Notes: generated by a model not told the origin, from the sequence alone. Positions 50,137 to 59,823 are shown, numbered from the stretch's first letter. The stretch: 64,000 nucleotides of DNA from Brachybacterium kimchii (GCF_023373525.1 NZ_CP097218.1:682001-746000), one strand, 5' to 3'. Numbers and translations: made by a program.

Positions 50137-52823
50137 GCATCGAGCGCCCCCGCGGCTCCCGGGCCGTGGCAGCCCCCGAGCTGCCCGGCGTGGATCCCCG
50201 CGCCCACCGGCTCGTCGAGGCCCGCGACCACACCGGCGAGCTGCGCACCTGGCATCTCCTGGACTCCGCCCCGCTGCTGGCAGAGCGCGGCGTCGCCCCG
50301 CGCGGCACCCTGCTCGCCGTCCACGGCAACCCCACGTACTCGTTCCTGTACCGCTCGCTGATCCGCGAGGACATCCCCTGGCGCGTGATCGCGGTCGACC
50401 AGCTCGAGATGGGGTACTCCGAGCGCACAGGGGAGACGAGGGGCCTGCAGGACCGCATCACGGACCTCTCCCTGCTCACCGACGCGCTCGGCGTGCGCGG
50501 CCCCGTGGTGACCGTCGGCCACGACTGGGGCGGCATCGTCTCGGTGGGCTGGGCGCTCGACAACCGTCACGACGTCGCCGGCATGATCCTCACCAACACG
50601 GGGATCCACCAGGAGCTCGGCGAGTCCCTGCCGAAGGCGCTGCAGCTCGCGACCGCCCCGGCGATGCTGCCGCTGAGCACCTCGGTCACCGACGCGTTCC
50701 TGCGCACCACGGTCGCCCTCTCCAGGCCCGCCCTGCCCCGGGAGGTGCAAGAGGCCTATCTCGCCCCCTACCGCGGCCGCTCGCGGCGCCTGGGCATCGA
50801 GCAGTTCGTCGCCGACATCCCCGCGAGCGCGAACCACCCCAGCCGCGCGACCCTCGAGCGCCTCGCCGGAGGCATCACCGGCATGGACGTGCCCACGCTC
50901 ATGACCTGGGGGCCGCGCGACGTGACCTTCTCGGACCGCTACCTGCGCGACCTCATCGAACGCGTCCCCCATGCCGACGTCCACCGCTTCGAGGGCGCCT
51001 CCCACCTGGTGTGGGAGGACGCCGACGTCGCCGGCCTCGTCGCCACCTGGCTGCAGGACACCTTCGGCGACGCCGAGCACCCGCGCGATGCGGCCGGCGC
51101 GGGCGAGGCGCTGCGTCCCGTCTCGTCCTTCGCCGAGCAGGCCCCCGAGATCCACCTGGGCGAGGCCATCACGCGCCGCGCCCAGGACCCCGCGACCGCC
51201 GACCTGCCCGCCGTCGTCGAGCTCGGCGCGCGACCCGGCGAGAGCCGCCGCATCAGCTGGTCCCTGCTCTCCGAGCGCACCGAGGACCTGGCCGCCGGCA
51301 TGCGCGCCCACGGGATCATGCCCGGGGACCGCGTGAGCGTGCTGGTCACCCCCGGTGCGGACCTCACCGCCGTGCTGTACGCCTGCCTGCGCCTGGGCGC
51401 GGTCGCCGTGATCGCCGACGCGGGCCTGGGCACCGACGGGCTCACCCGCGCCGTGATCGGATCGCACCCGGACTGGATCATCGGCATCGAGAAGGCCCTC
51501 GTCGGCGCGCGTGCGCTCGGCTGGCCCGGCCGTCGCATCAGCGTCCCGCAGCTGCCCACGGTCGACCGCGCCGCCCTCGACGTCGAGACCTCCGTGGCCG
51601 AGCTCGCCGAGGAGGGCCGCCAGATGCGCGCCCTCGGCGCCGGCATCGACGCCCCCTGGCCCGACCAGGACGCCGACGCCGCCGTGCTGTTCACCTCCGG
51701 CTCCACGGGACCCGCCAAGGGCGCCGTGCTCACCCACCGGCAGATGGGCGCGATGTTCGCGGCCGTCGGCGACACCCTCGACCTCGAGGCCGATCGCGGC
51801 CTGGTCGCGGGCTTCGCACCGTTCGCGCTGCTGGGCCCCGCGCTCGGCGCGCCCTCGGTCGTCCCGGACATGGACATCACCCGCCCGGGCGATCTCACCG
51901 CTCCCGCCCTCGCGGCAGCGGTCGAGGCGCTCGGCGCCCCGGCCGTGTTCACCGCACCCGCCGCGCTGCGCAACATCATCGACACCGCCGACCAGCTCGA
52001 CGAGACCGGGCGGGCCGCGCTCGCGCGCGTGCCCAGCTTCTTCTCCGCGGGAGCACCGATCCCCACCCCGCTGCTGCGCGAGCTGCGCGGCGTGCTGCCC
52101 GGCGCCCGCGCGCTCACCCCCTACGGGATGACGGAGTGCCTCGCGGTCGCCGCCATCGACCTCGAGGGCATCGAGGCGGCGGGCGAGGGCCCCGGCGTGT
52201 GCGTCGGCACCGCCGTGCCGCGCACCGAGATCGCGATCGCCGTCATGGACGGCGAGGGCGGGACCAGCGGCGAGATCACCACCGATCCCGATCGCACCGG
52301 CGAGATCCTCGTGCGCGCGCCGCACGTGCGCGACCGCTACCTGATGCTCTGGGGCACCACCGCCCGCGCGAGCCGCTTCGAGGGCTGGCACGCGACCGGC
52401 GACGTCGGCCACCTCGATGAGGCCGGCCGCCTCTGGGTCGAGGGCCGCACGGCGCACGTGCTCGCCACGGCCCAGGGCCTGGTCACGCCCGTGCGCGTCG
52501 AGTCCGCCGCCGAGTCGGTGCCCACCGTGCGCCGCGCAGGAGCCGCGGCCGTCGGCCCCCGCGGCACCCAGCAGGTCGTCGTGATCCTCGAGACCCAGGA
52601 CGGCTACCGGCCCGGGAGGGCCCGCACGCCGCACCCGGCGGAGACCGCCCTGCAGGAGGCCGTGCGCCAGGCCGTGGCGCAGGCGACGGGCGTCGAGGTC
52701 GCGGCCGTGTTCACGACCGCGTCGCTGCCCACCGACATCCGCCACAACTCGAAGATCGACCGGGCAGCGCTCTCGGCATGGTCCGAGGCGACGCTCCAGG
52801 GGCGGAAGGCGCCCGCGCTGTGA
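50133..52823 (+). CDS. oleBC: OleBC fusion: beta-lactone decarboxylase and beta-lactone synthetase
   Basis: 896 residues, two enzymes in one chain. OleB part (1-320): alpha/beta-hydrolase with AVHGNPTYSFLYRSL and nucleophile D131 in GHDWGGIVSVGW, the haloalkane-dehalogenase-like fold that splits the beta-lactone to olefin and CO2. OleC part (about 345-890): AMP-ligase fold with P-loop LFTSGSTGPAKGAVLTH (about 520), TPYGMTE, and WHATGDVGHLDEAGRLWVEGR, which makes the lactone from the beta-hydroxy acid. Such a fusion is known from Micrococcus-type actinobacteria. GTG overlaps the oleA stop; GGAGG lies seven bases upstream. Confidence 0.93.
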   Translation: MSIERPRGSRAVAAPELPGVDPRAHRLVEARDHTGELRTWHLLDSAPLLAERGVAPRGTLLAVHGNPTYSFLYRSLIREDIPWRVIAVDQLEMGYSERTGETRGLQDRITDLSLLTDALGVRGPVVTVGHDWGGIVSVGWALDNRHDVAGMILTNTGIHQELGESLPKALQLATAPAMLPLSTSVTDAFLRTTVALSRPALPREVQEAYLAPYRGRSRRLGIEQFVADIPASANHPSRATLERLAGGITGMDVPTLMTWGPRDVTFSDRYLRDLIERVPHADVHRFEGASHLVWEDADVAGLVATWLQDTFGDAEHPRDAAGAGEALRPVSSFAEQAPEIHLGEAITRRAQDPATADLPAVVELGARPGESRRISWSLLSERTEDLAAGMRAHGIMPGDRVSVLVTPGADLTAVLYACLRLGAVAVIADAGLGTDGLTRAVIGSHPDWIIGIEKALVGARALGWPGRRISVPQLPTVDRAALDVETSVAELAEEGRQMRALGAGIDAPWPDQDADAAVLFTSGSTGPAKGAVLTHRQMGAMFAAVGDTLDLEADRGLVAGFAPFALLGPALGAPSVVPDMDITRPGDLTAPALAAAVEALGAPAVFTAPAALRNIIDTADQLDETGRAALARVPSFFSAGAPIPTPLLRELRGVLPGARALTPYGMTECLAVAAIDLEGIEAAGEGPGVCVGTAVPRTEIAIAVMDGEGGTSGEITTDPDRTGEILVRAPHVRDRYLMLWGTTARASRFEGWHATGDVGHLDEAGRLWVEGRTAHVLATAQGLVTPVRVESAAESVPTVRRAGAAAVGPRGTQQVVVILETQDGYRPGRARTPHPAETALQEAVRQAVAQATGVEVAAVFTTASLPTDIRHNSKIDRAALSAWSEATLQGRKAPAL

Positions 52824-53818
52824 GCCGCCGCGTCCTGGTCACCGGCGCCTCCGGCATGCTCGGCGGCGCCGTCGCGACCGCCCTGCGCGACCGCGGCGAC
52901 GACGTCCGCGCCTTCCAGCGCCGACCCGCCGGACTGCCCGGCGTGCGGGACGTCCAGGGATCCCTCACCGACGCCGACGACGTGCGCCGCGCGGCCGAGG
53001 GCGTCGACGCGATCGTCCACCTCGCCGCGAAGGTCTCCTTCGCGGGCCCCGAGGAGGAGTTCCGGGCGGTCAACGTGGACGGCACCCGGCACGTCCTGGA
53101 CGCGCTGCGCGCGCACGGCGGCGGGCGCCTGGTGAACATCTCCTCGCCCTCGGTCGCCCATCTCGGGACCTCCATCGTGGGTCTCGACGCGACGCCCGCC
53201 GACCCGGAGCGCGCCCGGGGCAGCTACGCCCGCACGAAGGCCGCCGCGGAGCTCGAGGCGATGGCGGCCGACGGCACGGACGATCTGCTGGTCACCTCGC
53301 TGCGCCCGCACATCGTGTGGGGCCCGGGGGACACGCAGCTCGTGGGGCGGATCGTCGACCGCGGGCGACGCGGCACCCTCCCGATCCTCGACGACGGCAT
53401 GGCCCTCATCGACACCACCTACGTGGACAACGCCGCCTCGGCGATCGTCGCCGGCCTCGACGCCATCGAGGACGTGCACGGCGAGAGCTTCGTGATCACC
53501 AACGGCGAGCCCCGGACCGTGCGCGACGTCCTCGGCGGCTTCTGCGAGGCCGCGGGGGTGGCCCGGCCCAGCCGTCGGATCCCCGGCTCGCTCGCGCGGC
53601 TCGCCGGTCGCGTCGTCGAGAAGGTCTGGGAGATCCGGCCCGGCGAGGACGAGCCGCCGATGACGGAGTTCCTGGCCGAGCAGATGTCCACCGCCCACTG
53701 GTTCGACCAGCGCCGCACCCGCGAGCGTCTGCGCTGGACCCCCGCGGTGAACTTCGACGAGGGCCTCGAGCGCCTCTCGCGATGGTTCGCCGAGCACCCC
53801 GTCGTCGGCAGCGCCTGA
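52820..53818 (+). CDS. oleD: OleD, NADPH-dependent 2-alkyl-3-ketoalkanoic acid reductase
   Basis: 332 residues of the extended short-chain dehydrogenase family. VLVTGASGMLGGAV is the nucleotide-binding loop and SYARTKAAAE carries the catalytic Tyr136 and Lys140. It reduces the OleA product before lactone formation. GTG overlaps the oleBC stop by four bases (GTGA), so the three genes are translationally coupled. Confidence 0.92.
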   Translation: MSRRVLVTGASGMLGGAVATALRDRGDDVRAFQRRPAGLPGVRDVQGSLTDADDVRRAAEGVDAIVHLAAKVSFAGPEEEFRAVNVDGTRHVLDALRAHGGGRLVNISSPSVAHLGTSIVGLDATPADPERARGSYARTKAAAELEAMAADGTDDLLVTSLRPHIVWGPGDTQLVGRIVDRGRRGTLPILDDGMALIDTTYVDNAASAIVAGLDAIEDVHGESFVITNGEPRTVRDVLGGFCEAAGVARPSRRIPGSLARLAGRVVEKVWEIRPGEDEPPMTEFLAEQMSTAHWFDQRRTRERLRWTPAVNFDEGLERLSRWFAEHPVVGSA

Positions 53819-53828
53819 GGAGGGCCCG

Positions 53829-54530
53829 ATGAACGCACGACCCCGCTCCGAGAACACGCACCGCGGTGCGGAGCCGCACGACGACGAGGCCGCGCTGCGC
53901 GCCGAGGTCGAGGCCGAGCTCGCCGCCGAGCGCGCCTCCCGCCGCCGCGCCCCGGACCTGGTGACGGGGCTCGTGCTGCTGATCGGCGGAGCGCTCGGCT
54001 GGATCGCCGCGCTCGCGCTGTTCATGGACAAGATCTTCCTCAGCGCGAATCCCGACGCGCAGCTCGGCTGCGACATCAACCCCTTCATCTCGTGCGGCAC
54101 CGTGATGATGACCTGGCAGGCGAGCGCCCTGGGCATCCCGAACATGGCGATCGGCTTGGGCGGCTTCGCGATCATGGGCGCGATCGGCTCCCTGCTGGTC
54201 TCCCGCGCCGCGGTGCCCCGCTGGTTCCGCTGGGCGACGCTCGGCGGGATGGTCTTCGCCTTCGCGATGGTCCACTTCCTCGCGATCTCCGCGATCTTCG
54301 TCATCCACGCCCTGTGCCCGTGGTGCCTGGTGGTCTGGGTCGTCACCGCGCCGATGTTCTTCGCCGTGCTCGCCCACACCGTCGAGACCGGCACGCTGGC
54401 GGTGCGCGGGGCCTTGGCCTCGCTGCTGCGCCGCTGGGTCGTGCTGACGCTGCTCTGGTACGCCCTGGTCGCCGTGGTCATCGTGATCGCGTTCTGGCCC
54501 CAGTGGATGGCGACCTTCGGCCTGAACTGA
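53829..54530 (+). CDS. Vitamin K epoxide reductase family protein
   Basis: 233 residues with about five TM helices. VKOR redox cysteines: C81 and C89 in GCDINPFISCG, and the CPWC pair C163/C166. Family members reoxidise thiol-disulfide carriers such as DsbA using menaquinone. No thioredoxin-like domain is fused to it and no DsbA gene is next to it. It begins ten bases after oleD with GAGGAGGG as ribosome site, so it probably shares the ole transcript. A functional link to olefin synthesis is not known. Confidence 0.9.
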   Translation: MNARPRSENTHRGAEPHDDEAALRAEVEAELAAERASRRRAPDLVTGLVLLIGGALGWIAALALFMDKIFLSANPDAQLGCDINPFISCGTVMMTWQASALGIPNMAIGLGGFAIMGAIGSLLVSRAAVPRWFRWATLGGMVFAFAMVHFLAISAIFVIHALCPWCLVVWVVTAPMFFAVLAHTVETGTLAVRGALASLLRRWVVLTLLWYALVAVVIVIAFWPQWMATFGLN

Positions 54531-54608
54531 GGGCCCGGGAACCGGGACCCGGGAAGCGGCCCGCCGTTCCTCCCCAGTGCCCGGTTGTCCCCATCGGGGC
54601 ATCCGACG

Positions 54609-54638
54609 CTGACCCGCGCCCCGCCGTGCACCTAGCCT
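54609..54638 (+). promoter_or_regulatory. Promoter of comEA
   Basis: CTGACC (54609-54614), 18-base spacer, TAGCCT (54633-54638), seven bases before the ATG: leaderless arrangement with a recognisable -35. Confidence 0.6.
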
Positions 54639-54645
54639 CACCGGC

Positions 54646-55716
54646 ATGTCGCACGCATCCCGCTCCGCCCGGCCCACCGGCCGGGCACGCTCCCGGACAT
54701 CCCGCTCCCGGCGGCGCGGAGACCACTCTGCCCCCGCGCGCCCGCGGCCGGGGCGGCATCGGCGCAGGGATCCCGGCCGGCGGCGAGAGGCCGACGGCGC
54801 GCAGGACCACACCGCGCTGGAGGACTTCGGGTGGGAGTCCGAGGACGACCTCGTCGACGTCCGCGAGCATCGCGGCACCGAGCGCGCGCCCTGGTGGCAG
54901 AGGATCCCACGGCCCTCTCCGGCCGCTCTCGCAGGCATCGCCGTGCTCGTCCTCATCGCCGGCGCGTCCATCCACCTCACGGGCCGCGGCAGCGCGGTGG
55001 CCGGGTCCGCGCCGACGACGCCGGCCACGTCGTCCTCCGCGGCCTCCGCGTCCGCGTCCTCGGACCCGTCGTCCGCCGAGGGGGGCGGCACTGGGGGTGA
55101 GAGGCCCGTCGGCGGGGCCGCGTCCCCTTCGGCATCGGCCACCGCCTCGTCGTCCGCGGATGCGTCCGGAGAAGCAGGCGGCCCCTCCGGTGGCGCGGGG
55201 GAGGGCACGGTGGTCGTCTACGTCTCGGGCGCCGTCGAGGACCCCGGGGTGGTCGAGCTCCCGGCGGGCTCGCGCGTCGCGGACGCGCTCGAGGAGGCGG
55301 GCGGTCAGACGAAGACGGCGGACCTGACCTCCGTGAACCTCGCGCGTGTCCTGGTCGACGCCGAGCAGATCCAGGTCCCCGAGGAAGGGGAGGAGCCCGC
55401 AGGCGAGGCGGCGCCCGGGAGCACTGGGGAAGCGGGCACATCCGGGGGAGCGGGCGCCTCCGGGAGTTCGGCCGACACGGGACAGAGCAGCGGCGGCGCG
55501 GCATCCCCCGACGGCTCCGGGGCGGCTGCCATCGACATCAACACGGCCGACGCCGACCAGCTCGACGAGCTCCCCGGAGTCGGCCCTGCCATCGCCCAGC
55601 GCATCATCGACCACAGGGAGCAGAACGGCCCCTTCGCGAGCGTCGACGACCTCGCCGAGGTCTCCGGCATCGGCCCGGCGACCCTCGAGAAGATCCGTCC
55701 GCAGGCGACGGTCTGA
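54646..55716 (+). CDS. comEA: ComEA-like DNA-binding competence protein
   Basis: 356 residues. A basic Arg-rich N-terminus (1-60), one TM helix (about 91-108), a long Ser/Thr/Ala/Gly linker, a SLBB domain (about 188-240, VVVYVSGAVEDPGVVELPAG) and a C-terminal helix-hairpin-helix pair (LDELPGVGPAIAQRIIDHR, VSGIGPATLEKIRP). ComEA binds incoming double-stranded DNA outside the membrane and hands it to ComEC, whose gene follows two bases later. Confidence 0.93.
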   Translation: MSHASRSARPTGRARSRTSRSRRRGDHSAPARPRPGRHRRRDPGRRREADGAQDHTALEDFGWESEDDLVDVREHRGTERAPWWQRIPRPSPAALAGIAVLVLIAGASIHLTGRGSAVAGSAPTTPATSSSAASASASSDPSSAEGGGTGGERPVGGAASPSASATASSSADASGEAGGPSGGAGEGTVVVYVSGAVEDPGVVELPAGSRVADALEEAGGQTKTADLTSVNLARVLVDAEQIQVPEEGEEPAGEAAPGSTGEAGTSGGAGASGSSADTGQSSGGAASPDGSGAAAIDINTADADQLDELPGVGPAIAQRIIDHREQNGPFASVDDLAEVSGIGPATLEKIRPQATV

Positions 55717-55718
55717 GC

Positions 55719-58091
55719 GTGCTCACCCGCGCCGACCTGCGCACCGTCCCCGCCGCGGCCATGCTCTGGACCCTCGCGGTGCTCGGCATCGCCTGCGGCA
55801 TCAGGGCCGCACTCCTCCTTCTGCTCGCCCTCGCCGCGCTCACCCTGTGCATCGCCGCCTGCCTGCGCCGACCCGGGGCGATCGCCGCCGTCGGCGCGCA
55901 CCTCCTGCTCATCGGACTCGGGGCCGCGCTGCTGGTCCCCGGGATCGACCGCCACGAGACCACGGTCCTCGCCCTCGAGGACGCGTCCACCACCGGTCGC
56001 ATCGTCGAGCTCGAGGCCGTCGCGACCGGAGACAGCCAGGAGTCCTCGAGCACGTTCCCCGGCGCCGAGGACCGCCGCCAGGTGATGGTCCGCCTGCGTC
56101 CCGGACCCGCGCGGATCGGCTCCGCCGCGTCGGAGCTGCCCGCCTCCACGCGCATGCTCGTCACCGGCGGGAAGGACCTCCTCGACCCCGTGCACGACCA
56201 CGACGTGATCCGGGTGCGCGCCCGGGTCGCCCAGACCGACGGCATCGTCATCCTCGCCGCCGCACGTGTGGAGGTCCTCGGGGCGGCGCACGGCCCCGGA
56301 CAGCACGTCCGCGAGGTCGCCCGCGACCTCACCGCGACACTGCCGGACGATGAGGCGGCGCTCTCGCGCGGGATGACCACGGGCGACACCCGCGGCATGT
56401 CGACCGAGACCGAGGAGATCATGCGCCGGGCCGGCATCTCGCACCTCGTCGCGGTCTCCGGTGCGAACATCGCGCTCGTCCTCGGCGCCGTGCTCGTCCC
56501 GGCCCTGCTGCTCGGCGTCCCTCGACGACCCCGCATCGCGGCCGCGGCGATCGCCGGCGCCGCGTACGTCGCCCTCGTCGGGGACGAGCCGTCGGTGCTG
56601 CGGGCGGCGACCATGGCCGCACCGCTGCTCGCCGCCCGCTTCATGGGCGTGCGCGCCTCTCCGGTCGCCTCGCTCGGGGCGGCGATCGCCCTGTGGTCCT
56701 GCCTCGACCCGGCGACCGCGGCCTCCGCCGGCTTCCTGCTCTCCGCCCTCGCGACCGCGGCGATCCTCGTGCTCGCCCCCGCCGTGGCGAGCGCGGCCGT
56801 GAGCATGAGCGGGGAGAGGATCCGCCGCACGTGGGCGCTCGTGATCGCCATCCCCCTCGCCGCGCAGCTCGCGTGCACGCCCGTGCTCGTGCTGCTCACC
56901 CCCGAGGTGTCGGTGTGGGCGGTGCCCGTCAACATGGTGGTCGCCCCGATCGTCGGCCCCGCCACGGTGATCGGGATGATCGCGACCCTCATCGGCCCCG
57001 TCGCCCCTGCCCTGGCGACCCCGCTGTGGCACCTCACCGCCGGCGGCGCGCGCCTGGTCATCCTCGTGGCGCGCACTGCCGACGCCCTGCCGGGCTCCCG
57101 CATCGCCGTGCCCGAGGGGGCGTGGGGAGCGGTGCTCGCCCTGCTCGCGATCGCGCTCGTCGTCGCCGGGGTGCTGGGCCACCGTTCGCGGATCCTCCGG
57201 TTCGTCCTCGCGGCGGTGCTCGTCGCCGTGCTCGCCCCGCCGCTCGCTCAGCGCCTTCCGGTCCCCGGCGTCGGGGCCGACGACTGGCGCGTCGCCGCCT
57301 GCGCCGTCGGCCAGGGCGACGCGGTCCTGCTGCGCGAACGGCCCGAGGACGCGGGCTCCTCCGAGGACAGCCCGGGCAGCGCCGAGCCCGCGACCGTGCT
57401 CGTGGACACCGGTCCCGACCCCGATGCCCTGCGCTCATGCCTCGACCGACTGCACGTCACCCGCATCGATCTTCTCGTCCTCACGCATCCCCACGCCGAC
57501 CACGTGGGCGGGATCGACGCCCTCACGGGGGAGCGGACACCGAGCGCGCAGTGGGTGTGCCCTCTGCCCGAGGCGACGGCGAAGACGGTCCCCGCCGTGC
57601 CGATCACCACCGTCACCACCGGCACGGCCCAGGCAGAGGGCACCCTGGGCCTCGACGTCCTGTGGCCGCCGTCGGCCGACGGCGCCCGCCAGGCCTCCCA
57701 CCTCGAGACCGGGGGCGAGGGGGACGACTTCAACGACTGCTCGGTCGTCGTGCGCGCCACGTGGCCGGACGGCGTGAGCTACGTGGGACTCGGGGACCTC
57801 GAGCCCGTCGGCCAAGCGCGCCTGCTCGCCGCACGGCCCGCCCCGGCGACCATCGTGAAGACCGCCCATCACGGCTCTAAGCGACAGACCACCGGCCTCT
57901 ACGATGCACTGTCGCCGCAGCTCATGCTGTTCACCGTCGGCAAGGACAACACCTTCGGCCATCCCTCGCCGCAGACCCTCTCGATCGCCGAGAGACTCGG
58001 GGCGCGCTCCGCCCGCACGGACGTCGACGGCACCGTCCTGCTCCCCGCCGAGGACCCGCTGAGCCCCCGGGCCGTCGGCCCGGCCGGATAG
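55719..58091 (+). CDS. comEC: ComEC/Rec2 DNA uptake channel
   Basis: 790 residues. N-terminal hydrophobic helices with DUF4131-like OB segment, the competence domain (about 230-480; LSRGMTTGDTRGM, SHLVAVSGANIALVLG) and a C-terminal metallo-beta-lactamase domain with LTHPHADHVGGIDAL (about 588) and VKTAHHGSKRQ. It should carry single-stranded DNA across the membrane during transformation. GTG start two bases after comEA. The presence of the pair does not show that the strain is naturally competent. Confidence 0.94.
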   Translation: MLTRADLRTVPAAAMLWTLAVLGIACGIRAALLLLLALAALTLCIAACLRRPGAIAAVGAHLLLIGLGAALLVPGIDRHETTVLALEDASTTGRIVELEAVATGDSQESSSTFPGAEDRRQVMVRLRPGPARIGSAASELPASTRMLVTGGKDLLDPVHDHDVIRVRARVAQTDGIVILAAARVEVLGAAHGPGQHVREVARDLTATLPDDEAALSRGMTTGDTRGMSTETEEIMRRAGISHLVAVSGANIALVLGAVLVPALLLGVPRRPRIAAAAIAGAAYVALVGDEPSVLRAATMAAPLLAARFMGVRASPVASLGAAIALWSCLDPATAASAGFLLSALATAAILVLAPAVASAAVSMSGERIRRTWALVIAIPLAAQLACTPVLVLLTPEVSVWAVPVNMVVAPIVGPATVIGMIATLIGPVAPALATPLWHLTAGGARLVILVARTADALPGSRIAVPEGAWGAVLALLAIALVVAGVLGHRSRILRFVLAAVLVAVLAPPLAQRLPVPGVGADDWRVAACAVGQGDAVLLRERPEDAGSSEDSPGSAEPATVLVDTGPDPDALRSCLDRLHVTRIDLLVLTHPHADHVGGIDALTGERTPSAQWVCPLPEATAKTVPAVPITTVTTGTAQAEGTLGLDVLWPPSADGARQASHLETGGEGDDFNDCSVVVRATWPDGVSYVGLGDLEPVGQARLLAARPAPATIVKTAHHGSKRQTTGLYDALSPQLMLFTVGKDNTFGHPSPQTLSIAERLGARSARTDVDGTVLLPAEDPLSPRAVGPAG

Positions 58092-58218
58092 GATCGAGCG
58101 GGCCTCCCGGCCCGCGCCCGGAGCGGATCCCCGCGCATCCGTCGCGGCGTGTCCGCCGCCTCCGGCACCCGCCCGAAGCCACCCACCATCCGACCCGCCG
58201 ACCCCGAAGGAGCTGCCG

Positions 58219-59205
58219 ATGGCCGACGTCGCCTGGCACAGCGTCGACCTCGCGCCCGTGGTGCTCGTCCACGGGACGGAGCCGCTGATCGCCGCGCGCG
58301 CCCTCGAGCGGCTGAAGGCCCTCGCGCGCGAGAGGGATCCGGAGGTCGCGATCCACGAGATCGGCGGCGAGAGTGCCGTCGCCGGCGCACTCGCCCAGGT
58401 CACGAGCCCGTCCCTGTTCGGCGAAGGCCGTTTCGTCCTCGTGCCCGACCTGCAGTCCGCGCCCGAGTCGCTCGTCAACGAGGTCAGCAGCTACATCCAG
58501 TCCCCGGAGGACGACGTCACCCTGGTGCTCGTCCACCGCGGCGGGAACCGCGGCAAGAAGCTTCTGGACGCCCTGAAGAAGGCCGGGGTCCAGCGCGTCG
58601 CTGCCGATCCGCTCAAGCGCGCCGGCGACAAGCAGACCTTCGTCACCGCCGAGTTCACCCGCGCCGGACGCCGCATCCAGCCCGACGCCGCGGCCGCGCT
58701 CGTCGACGCCTTCGGCACCGACCTCTCGGAGCTCGCCGCCATCAGCCGCCAGCTCATCGAGGACACCACCCCGGAGGGCGGCCAGCAGGCGGCGCCCGTC
58801 ACCCTCGAGCACGTGCGCGGGGTGACGGCCGGGCGGGTGGAGACCACCGCCTTCGCCGTCGCCGATGCCACCATCGCCGGACGCGAGGCCGAGGCCCTCG
58901 TGCTGCTGCAGCAGGCCCGCCTGGCCGGCGCCGACCCGGTGCCGCTCGTCGCGGCGATGGCCTCGAAGATGCGGGGCCTCGCGAAGGTCTCCACCCCCGG
59001 CGCCTCCGCACGCAGCCTCGGCATGCCCGAGTGGATGGTCAAGAACCTCTCCCGCGACGCGCGCGGATGGAGCGACCGCTCGCTCGCCCACGCACTGAAC
59101 GCCGTCGCCCAGGCGGATCACGAGGTCAAGGGCGCGGGCAGGGACCCGCAGTGGTCCGTGCAGCGCATGATCATCGAGATCTCGCGCGCCCGACGCACCC
59201 GCTGA
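58219..59205 (+). CDS. holA: DNA polymerase III subunit delta
   Basis: 328 residues. VVLVHGTEPLIAARALERLK is the N-terminal clamp-loader delta motif, followed by VTSPSLFGEGRFVLV, a degenerate AAA+ core without Walker A, and a C-terminal helical collar domain. Gene order comEA-comEC-holA-rpsT is conserved in many bacteria. AAGGAG precedes the ATG. Confidence 0.93.
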   Translation: MADVAWHSVDLAPVVLVHGTEPLIAARALERLKALARERDPEVAIHEIGGESAVAGALAQVTSPSLFGEGRFVLVPDLQSAPESLVNEVSSYIQSPEDDVTLVLVHRGGNRGKKLLDALKKAGVQRVAADPLKRAGDKQTFVTAEFTRAGRRIQPDAAAALVDAFGTDLSELAAISRQLIEDTTPEGGQQAAPVTLEHVRGVTAGRVETTAFAVADATIAGREAEALVLLQQARLAGADPVPLVAAMASKMRGLAKVSTPGASARSLGMPEWMVKNLSRDARGWSDRSLAHALNAVAQADHEVKGAGRDPQWSVQRMIIEISRARRTR

Positions 59206-59219
59206 CCCCGCCCCGCATG

Positions 59220-59257
59220 CACGAGGGCCCCGCACCGAACGGTGCGGGGCCCTCGTG
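59220..59257. terminator. Bidirectional terminator between holA and rpsT
   Basis: A 17-pair perfect stem (59220-59236 with 59241-59257) and loop GAAC between the convergent holA and rpsT stops. Confidence 0.8.
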
Positions 59258-59274
59258 GAAGGCGTGGAGCCGTC

Positions 59275-59541
59275 TCAGGCGGCGACGCCGGCGACGAGCT
59301 TCGCGAGACCGGACTTGCGGTTCGCGGCCTGGTTCTTGTGGATGACGCCCTTCGAGGCGGCCTTGTCGAGCTTGCGCCCGGCGACCTGCAGGGCCGACTG
59401 CGCGGCGTCCGCGTCGCCCGCGGCGACGGCGGTGCGCACCTTGCGCACGTAGGTCTTCAGCTCGCTCTTGTACGCACGGTTGCGCAGACGGGCCTTCTCG
59501 TTGGTCTTGTTGCGCTTGATCTGCGACTTGATGTTTGCCAC
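59275..59541 (-). CDS. rpsT: 30S ribosomal protein S20
   Basis: 88 residues starting [20 protein letters not shown], the helical 16S rRNA-binding protein S20. GTG start with AGAGAAGAG upstream. It is monocistronic, transcribed against holA, with a terminator between. The region upstream (59542-59823) holds two dyads but no secure promoter. Confidence 0.97.
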   Translation of the reverse strand: MANIKSQIKRNKTNEKARLRNRAYKSELKTYVRKVRTAVAAGDADAAQSALQVAGRKLDKAASKGVIHKNQAANRKSGLAKLVAGVAA

Positions 59542-59709
59542 GGGACTCTTCTCTTGCTCTGGGATGTGGTGGAACGTCCGCAGCTACAGAGGAACGGCCA
59601 CGACGGGGACGGGCGGTGGGGATCGCCTGGAGACGTCGGTGCCGGGTCGCTGCCGCGGTCACGCACCCGAGACGCTCACTCCGATCGGCCCTGACACGGC
59701 GGGCGACCG

Positions 59710-59743
59710 GGTGTGCGCACACCGGGCGGTATGTCACACATAC
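59710..59743. promoter_or_regulatory. Two dyads upstream of rpsT
   Basis: GGTGTGCGCACACC (59710-59723), a perfect 14-bp palindrome, and GTATGT-CAC-ACATAC (59729-59743), a 6-3-6 inverted repeat. They lie 170-200 bases upstream of rpsT and about 80 bases after the stop of the PemK-like gene, which is on the same strand. Possible rpsT operators. Confidence 0.45.
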
Positions 59744-59823
59744 AGCAGACGAGGTTACCAGCAGCCGGCCCGGAATCGCGCGACCATGTGACGTGTCGCG
59801 CCCAGGTCGCGCAGGGCCCTCCG

